Positions 22,103 through 26,319 of a DNA stretch of 26,319 nucleotides are shown in pieces. The translations under genes and the position numbers were made by a program. The stretch's first letter is position 1, and the number at the start of each line of letters is the position of its first letter. This DNA comes from an uncultured Oscillospiraceae bacterium. GTDB taxonomy: Bacteria > Bacillota > Clostridia > Oscillospirales > Oscillospiraceae. The notes under the pieces are model-generated. The model was not told the origin of the DNA and made no database searches. It saw only the letters and a list, made by a program, of their open reading frames with translations. Where the stretch lies: assembly GCA_934597165.1 (NCBI GenBank), contig CAKTQP010000027.1, forward strand, positions 1-26,319, read 5' to 3'.

Positions 22103-23827
22103 ATGACAATAGAATTTTGGTATCTGATCGGCGCCGCTTTGGTCTTCTGGATGCAGGCCGGCTTCGCCATGGTAGAGACAGGCTTTACCAGAGCGAAGAA
22201 CGCAGGCAACATCATCATGAAGAACCTGATGGACTTCTGTATCGGCACCATCGTCTTCTCCCTCCTGGGTTACACCCTGATGATGGGCGAGGACACCCTG
22301 TTCGGTCTCATCGGTCTGCCCAACATGGAACTGTGGGCAAACTTCAAGGCCTTCATCGCAAGCCCCGCTGAGGGCTTCACCGCCGCTTCCACCTTCGTCT
22401 TCAACCTGGTCTTCTGTGCCACCACCGCCACCATCGTCTCCGGCGCTATGGCAGAGCGTACCAAGTTCTCCGCATACTGCATTTATTCCGCAGTCATTTC
22501 CCTGTTCATCTATCCCATCGAAGCCCATTGGATCTGGGGCGGCGGCTGGCTGAGCCAGATCGGCTTCCACGATTACGCCGGCTCCTGCGCCATCCACATG
22601 GTGGGCGGCATCGCAGCACTGGTAGGCGCCATCTTCCTTGGCCCCCGTATTGGCAAGTATGTCAAGGACGCCTCCGGTAAGGTCGTCAAGGTCAACGCCA
22701 TCCCCGGCCATTCCATCACCCTGGGCGCCCTGGGCGTGTTCATCCTGTGGCTGGGCTGGTATGGCTTCAACGGCGCAGCAGCCACCACTCCGTCTGAACT
22801 GGCTTCCATCTTCCTGACCACCACCGTGGCTCCCTCCGTGGCCACCGTCACCACCATGCTCTATACCTGGATCCGCAACGGCAAGCCCGACGTATCCATG
22901 TGCCTGAACGCTTCTCTGGCCGGCCTGGTGGGCGTGACTGCTGGCTGTGACGCCTATGACGCCATCGGTTCCGGCATCGTCGGCATCGTCTCCGGCATCC
23001 TGGTGGTCGTCATCGTCGAACTGCTGGATCTGAAGCTCCACATCGACGACCCCGTGGGCGCTGTGGGTGTCCACATGGCAAACGGCATCTGGGGCACCAT
23101 CGCTGTGGGTCTGCTGGCAAACCCTGATGCGCCGGCAGGTCTGCGCGGCCTGTTCTACACGGGTGACTTCCATCAGACCGCTCTGCAGCTCATCGGTTTC
23201 CTCTCCGTCGCTGCTTACGCCACCGTCATGATGATCCTCACCTTCGCCGTCATCAAGAAGTGCCACGGCCTCCGTGTCACCGAGGAAGAGGAACTGGCCG
23301 GTCTGGACAGCACCGAACACGGTCTGCCCAGCGCCTATCCCGACTTTGTCCCTGCAGTGGATAAGTACACTTCCTTCTCCGTCGCCGAACCTGTCGTCGC
23401 CGTCACCGGCGACACCCCCGAAGCAGAAGCCATCCCCGTCAAGAAGGTGCCCACCTTCACCGAAGGTATGCCCAAGATGACCAAGGTGGAGATCATCTGC
23501 AAGGAGTCTCGCTTCGATACCCTGAAGAACGCCATGATGGGCATCGGCATCACCGGCATGACCGTCTCCCACGTCCTGGGCTGCGGCATCCAGGGCGGCA
23601 AGCCGGAATACTACCGTGGCGTCCAGGTGGAGACCAACCTGCTGCCCAAGGTGCAGGTTGACATCGTGGTCAGCAAGGTGCCCGTACAGCGGGTCATCGA
23701 CACCGCAAAGCGCGCCCTGTACACCGGCCATATCGGCGACGGCAAGATCTTCGTCTATGACGTAGAGAACGTGGTCAAGGTCCGTACCGGCGAGGAAGGC
23801 TATGACGCCCTCCAGGACGAGAGCTGA
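22103..23827 (+). CDS. amt: Ammonium transporter fused to a PII signalling domain
   Basis: The 574-residue protein has two parts. Residues 1-390 are an Amt channel of about eleven helices: GFAMVETGFTRAKNAGNIIM near the N-terminus, the pore His165 in AIHMVGGIAAL and His324 in VGVHMANGIWG, matching the twin histidines of AmtB. A linker of about 65 residues rich in Glu, Pro and Ala leads to a complete PII (GlnB/GlnK) domain from Met459. Its T-loop region GGKPEYYRGVQVETNLLPK keeps the YRG motif and the LPK edge, but the tyrosine uridylylated in enteric PII (Tyr51) is replaced by Val. PII normally plugs Amt from the cytoplasm in response to ATP, ADP and 2-oxoglutarate, and here it is tethered. The nearest ribosome binding site is TAGGAG, 12 nt upstream. 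Confidence 0.93.
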   Translation: MTIEFWYLIGAALVFWMQAGFAMVETGFTRAKNAGNIIMKNLMDFCIGTIVFSLLGYTLMMGEDTLFGLIGLPNMELWANFKAFIASPAEGFTAASTFVFNLVFCATTATIVSGAMAERTKFSAYCIYSAVISLFIYPIEAHWIWGGGWLSQIGFHDYAGSCAIHMVGGIAALVGAIFLGPRIGKYVKDASGKVVKVNAIPGHSITLGALGVFILWLGWYGFNGAAATTPSELASIFLTTTVAPSVATVTTMLYTWIRNGKPDVSMCLNASLAGLVGVTAGCDAYDAIGSGIVGIVSGILVVVIVELLDLKLHIDDPVGAVGVHMANGIWGTIAVGLLANPDAPAGLRGLFYTGDFHQTALQLIGFLSVAAYATVMMILTFAVIKKCHGLRVTEEEELAGLDSTEHGLPSAYPDFVPAVDKYTSFSVAEPVVAVTGDTPEAEAIPVKKVPTFTEGMPKMTKVEIICKESRFDTLKNAMMGIGITGMTVSHVLGCGIQGGKPEYYRGVQVETNLLPKVQVDIVVSKVPVQRVIDTAKRALYTGHIGDGKIFVYDVENVVKVRTGEEGYDALQDES

Positions 23828-23838
23828 CCGCAACCAAC

Positions 23839-23868
23839 TTGATTTCGCAATACTTGACTGAATATCAT
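23839..23868 (+). promoter_or_regulatory. Possible promoter of the asnB T-box leader
   Basis: TTGATT (23839-23844) and TATCAT (23863-23868) are 18 nt apart, starting 12 nt after the amt stop. The predicted start at about 23875 is just upstream of the T-box stem I. No terminator was found between amt and this point, so read-through from amt is also possible. Confidence 0.5.
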
Positions 23869-23883
23869 ATCAAAAGCGTTTGA

Positions 23884-24108
23884 ATTCGGAAAAGTAGCCC
23901 AGGATATCCCCTCACAGAGAGTGCGGAGCAGGTGAGAGCCGCATAGAGGAACCTGGGGGAAGAACACCGAATGAGCTGCAATCGGAAAGGGGTTTCGCAG
24001 CCCCGAGTACGTGCGCCGTCCGCTCCGCGTCAGGGAGCAGCGCTTTGACGGAAGCGCACAAGAGAACAAAGATAGGTGGCACCGCGAGTTACAGCACTCG
24101 CCCTATCC
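23884..24108 (+). ncRNA. T-box leader with Asn (AAC) specifier upstream of asparagine synthase
   Basis: The T-box core AGGTGGCACCGCG lies at 24075-24086, inside an antiterminator bounded by GATAGG (24071-24076) and CCTATC (24102-24107). Stem I is readable: base helix ATTCGG (23884-23889) with CCGAAT (23967-23972), next helix CCCAGG (23898-23903) with CCTGGG (23952-23957), and an upper TGCGG/CCGCA helix with the GGTGAGAG terminal segment. The specifier loop has AGTA on the 5' side and GAACA on the 3' side. The triplet before the conserved purine is AAC (23963-23965), an asparagine codon. Uncharged tRNA-Asn should therefore turn on asnB, which fits the gene. No T-run terminator follows, so control may be translational. 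Confidence 0.92.
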
Positions 24109-24141
24109 AATGCTGAAAATCTTATGTAGGAGGATTTTTCT

Positions 24142-25725
24142 ATGTGTTCGATTATGGGGTTCTGTGACCGCGGTGTCACTGTATCTGAATTTAAGCGATT
24201 TTTTGACCGCACCATCTCCCGCGGTCCCGACGACAGCCGGATCATTGACACCGGCAAGGGCCTGCTGGGCTTCCACCGCCTGGCCATCATGGGTCTCCAT
24301 CCGGAAGGGATGCAGCCCTTCGAGCTGGACGGCAGCTATGTGGTCTGCAACGGCGAGATCTACTGTTTCCCCCGGCTGAAAAAGAAGCTGATGGAGACCG
24401 GCAAATACACCTTCGTCAGCGAGTCCGACTGTGAGATTTTGTTGCCCCTGTACAAGGAGTACGGCACGGATATGTTCCGGCGCCTGGACGCCGAGTTTGC
24501 CCTCATCCTCTACGATGGAGACACCCAGAGCTACATCGCCGCCCGTGACCCCATCGGCATCCGTCCACTGTACTACGGCTACGACCCCCACGGTGTCATC
24601 GTCTTCGCCAGCGAACCCAAGAACCTGGTGGGTCTGGTGGATGACATCATGCCCTTCCCTCCCGGACACTACTATAAGGACGGCGAGTTCGTCTGCTACA
24701 GCGACATCGCCGCAGTGGATGAAGTGTGCATGGACGACGTGGAGACCATCTGCTCCAAGATCCACGAAAAGCTGGTCAAAGGCATCGAAAAGCGCCTTAT
24801 CGCCGACGCCAAGGTGGGCTTCCTGCTCTCCGGCGGCCTGGATTCCTCTCTGGTCTGCGCCATCGCAGCCCGCAAGAGCAAGGAACCCATCCGCACCTTC
24901 GCCATCGGCATGAGCGAGGACGCCATCGACCTGAAATACGCCAAGCAGGTGGCCGACTACATCGGCAGCGACCACACCGAGGTCATCATCACCAAAGAGG
25001 ACGTCCTGGCCGCTCTGGAAGACGTGGTGCAGCTGCTGGGCACCTATGACATCACCACCATCCGTGCCAGCATGGGCATGTACCTCATCTGCAAGGCCAT
25101 CCACGAGACCACCGACATCCGCGTCCTGCTCACCGGCGAGATCTCCGACGAGCTGTTCGGCTACAAGTACACCGACTTCGCTCCCTCCCCTGAAGCCTTC
25201 CAGGCGGAAGCACAGAAGCGCATCCGGGAGCTGCATATGTACGACGTCCTCCGCGCCGACCGCTGCATCTCCGTCAACTCTCTGGAAGCCCGTGTGCCCT
25301 TCGGCGACCTGGACTTTGTGAAATACGTCATGTCCATCGACCCGGCCAAGAAGATGAACGTCTATGGCAAGGGCAAGTACCTGCTCCGCCACGCATTCGA
25401 GGGCGATTATCTGCCCCATGACATCCTCTACCGGGAAAAGGCCGCCTTCTCCGACGCCGTGGGTCACTCCCTGGTGGACGACCTGAAGGAGTACGCCGAG
25501 CGCTACTACACCGACGAGGAATTCGAGGCCAAGTGCAAGCAGTACGATTACGCAACTCCCTTTACCAAGGAATCCCTCCTCTATCGGGAACTCTTTGAGA
25601 AGTATTATCCCGGCCAGGCACACATGATCGCCGGCTTCTGGATGCCCAACAAGGAGTGGGAAGGCTGCGACGTGGACGATCCCTCCGCCCGTGTCCTGTC
25701 CAACTACGGCGCCAGCGGCATCTGA
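24142..25725 (+). CDS. asnB: Asparagine synthase, glutamine-hydrolysing
   Basis: The 527-residue cytosolic enzyme forms asparagine from aspartate, glutamine and ATP. The N-terminal class II amidotransferase domain starts MCSIMGF with catalytic Cys2 and includes SRGPDDS, FHRLAIMGL, NGEIYCFPRLK, ESDCEILLPLY and AARDPIGIRPLYYG. The synthase domain carries the ATP-pyrophosphatase loop LLSGGLDSSLV near residue 230, GEISDELFGYKY and LEARVPFGD. Length is close to E. coli AsnB (554). Start ATG 24142 follows AGGAGGA at 24129-24135. It is under the Asn T-box described above and lies downstream of the Amt-PII gene, completing a nitrogen-assimilation block. Confidence 0.96.
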   Translation: MCSIMGFCDRGVTVSEFKRFFDRTISRGPDDSRIIDTGKGLLGFHRLAIMGLHPEGMQPFELDGSYVVCNGEIYCFPRLKKKLMETGKYTFVSESDCEILLPLYKEYGTDMFRRLDAEFALILYDGDTQSYIAARDPIGIRPLYYGYDPHGVIVFASEPKNLVGLVDDIMPFPPGHYYKDGEFVCYSDIAAVDEVCMDDVETICSKIHEKLVKGIEKRLIADAKVGFLLSGGLDSSLVCAIAARKSKEPIRTFAIGMSEDAIDLKYAKQVADYIGSDHTEVIITKEDVLAALEDVVQLLGTYDITTIRASMGMYLICKAIHETTDIRVLLTGEISDELFGYKYTDFAPSPEAFQAEAQKRIRELHMYDVLRADRCISVNSLEARVPFGDLDFVKYVMSIDPAKKMNVYGKGKYLLRHAFEGDYLPHDILYREKAAFSDAVGHSLVDDLKEYAERYYTDEEFEAKCKQYDYATPFTKESLLYRELFEKYYPGQAHMIAGFWMPNKEWEGCDVDDPSARVLSNYGASGI

Positions 25726-25767
25726 TAACCAAGCAAATAACGCTCCCAAAATCGGACGATACCGAAA

Positions 25768-26084
25768 GAAGCGCCCATCTTCCACAAGAAGATGGGCGCT
25801 TCGAATTAGCAATAAAATGCAAGCATTTTATTGCTAGAAGCAGCCGGGTGCATGCACTCACTGCGTCGGGAAGTTCGCCACCTGTTTTACAGGTGGCGCC
25901 TACGCTACAAAATGTGCCACCGGCACATTTTGCTTAACGCTGCGGCACTTACCCGTCTGAGAAGAGAAAAAACTGACGCGCATGGCCCAGGCCACCCTCT
26001 CTTGCCCCTTGGGCAATTCACCTTGTGTCGCCAGTTTTTTCAGATTGCACAGAGTTCCGTCATCTTAGATGACGGAACTCTGTG
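25768..26084 (-). repeat. Hairpin-rich intergenic element, copy 2
   Basis: Minus-strand copy of the element at 14669-14860, in the same module order. Hairpin 1 is 26048-26065/26067-26084 (18-bp perfect arms around CAGAGTTCCGTCAT). Block A is 26029-26049, block B 25946-25978 and block C 25840-25862, all identical to copy 1. Hairpin D is 25807-25820/25823-25836 (TAGCAATAAAATGC arms) and the terminal hairpin is 25768-25781/25789-25802 (GAAGCGCCCATCTT arms). Compared with copy 1 it has extra material: 50 nt between A and B, and 83 nt between B and C that holds two more perfect hairpins. It fills most of the intergenic space between convergent asnB and the CDF gene. No coding frame of note is present; the terminal hairpin may also end asnB transcripts. 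Confidence 0.85.
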
Positions 26085-26100
26085 AGACTCTATTTAGATT

Positions 26101-26319
26101 TTAGGGGAGGGAGATGGGGTTCACGTGCACCATACAGTGCTTGACAGCGGGGAAATCCGCCTCGATCTGGTCGTGGACCCGGTCGGCGATTTCGTGGGCG
26201 GAGGCAAGGGACTGGTTGCCGTCGGCGGAGATCTCCACATCCACGTACAGCCGGCTGCCAAACTGCCGGGTGCGCAGCACATCCAACCGCAGCACGCCGT
26301 CCTGTGCCTGGATGGTCTC
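26101..26319 (-). CDS. Cation diffusion facilitator family transporter, C-terminal part
   Basis: The last 72 residues of a protein continuing beyond the window end. The sequence DGVLRLDVLRTRQFGSRLYV followed by DVEISADGNQSL and AHEIADRVHDQIEADFP, ending VKHCMVHVNP, matches the cytoplasmic dimerisation domain (ZT_dimer) of cation diffusion facilitators. These export Zn, Mn, Fe or other divalent metals by proton antiport. Metal specificity lies in the missing membrane part and cannot be judged. The TAA stop is at 26101-26103, and the gene runs directly into hairpin 1 of repeat copy 2. Confidence 0.85.
   Translation of the reverse strand, partial: ETIQAQDGVLRLDVLRTRQFGSRLYVDVEISADGNQSLASAHEIADRVHDQIEADFPAVKHCMVHVNPISLP

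Noticed and set aside
22085..23833. 582-codon open frame antisense to amt
   Set aside because: Very rich in Asp, Gly and His as expected from the complement of Amt codons; no start signals and no recognisable domain.
24103..25812. 569-codon open frame antisense to asnB and through the T-box
   Set aside because: It runs through a structured leader RNA and the terminal hairpin of repeat copy 2, which a real gene would not; shadow composition.
25768..26084. Repeat copy 2 as a CRISPR array, insertion sequence or integron attC
   Set aside because: There are no regularly spaced direct repeats, no transposase frame, no clear target-site duplication and no attC-type core sites; the symmetry is that of separate hairpins.

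Overview
The window looks like chromosomal DNA of a GC-rich member of the Bacillota, class Clostridia, most likely a gut Oscillospirales/Oscillospiraceae-type organism. The support is the murB-rapZ-yvcK-whiA run, strong AGGAGG-type ribosome binding sites, consensus housekeeping-type promoters, T-box and ZTP riboswitches, DUF4364 and DUF3048 proteins, and a ferredoxin-like split glutamate synthase. The genus cannot be fixed by eye. I see no phage, insertion sequence, CRISPR array, rRNA or tRNA gene.

Layout. (1) 1-3950: cell-wall and regulatory operon murB-rapZ-yvcK-whiA, closed by a strong terminator. (2) 3955-5085: a membrane acyltransferase on the opposite strand, lying between whiA and dnaE. 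(3) 5287-10358: dnaE and a cardiolipin synthase with a 4-nt overlap. (4) 10423-11754: a TetR regulator with a perfect 30-bp operator, co-transcribed with an ATC-hydrolase-family gene broken by a +1 frameshift. (5) 11814-14598: the divergent pair DUF4364 + CmpB-like membrane protein (minus) and a DUF3048 lipoprotein (plus). (6) 14970-16107: two minus-strand genes for small secreted or membrane-anchored beta-rich proteins of unknown role. (7) 16252-18187: formate-tetrahydrofolate ligase behind a ZTP riboswitch. (8) 18248-25725: a nitrogen-assimilation block. It holds a three-gene split glutamate synthase (amidotransferase, Fe-S/FMN synthase, GXGXG protein), a divergent ammonium transporter fused to a PII domain, and an asparagine synthase under an Asn-specific T-box. 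(9) 26101-end: the C-terminus of a cation diffusion facilitator.

How the parts work together. Region 8 covers ammonium uptake with its own PII sensor, transfer of glutamine amide nitrogen into glutamate, and asparagine synthesis. The control signals visible there are diverse: a 10-bp inverted repeat shared by the two divergent nitrogen promoters, promoter-proximal terminator hairpins in both leaders, an unassigned structured RNA in the ammonium-transporter leader, and a tRNA-Asn-sensing T-box. The ZTP riboswitch links fhs to one-carbon folate shortage.

The most novel-looking signal is a pair of colinear, hairpin-rich intergenic elements at 14669-14860 (plus) and 25768-26084 (minus). They share three identical blocks of 21, 33 and 23 nt. 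The intervening helices differ in sequence but remain perfectly paired, and the second copy carries extra hairpin modules. This looks like a dispersed structured repeat or RNA family placed between convergent genes.
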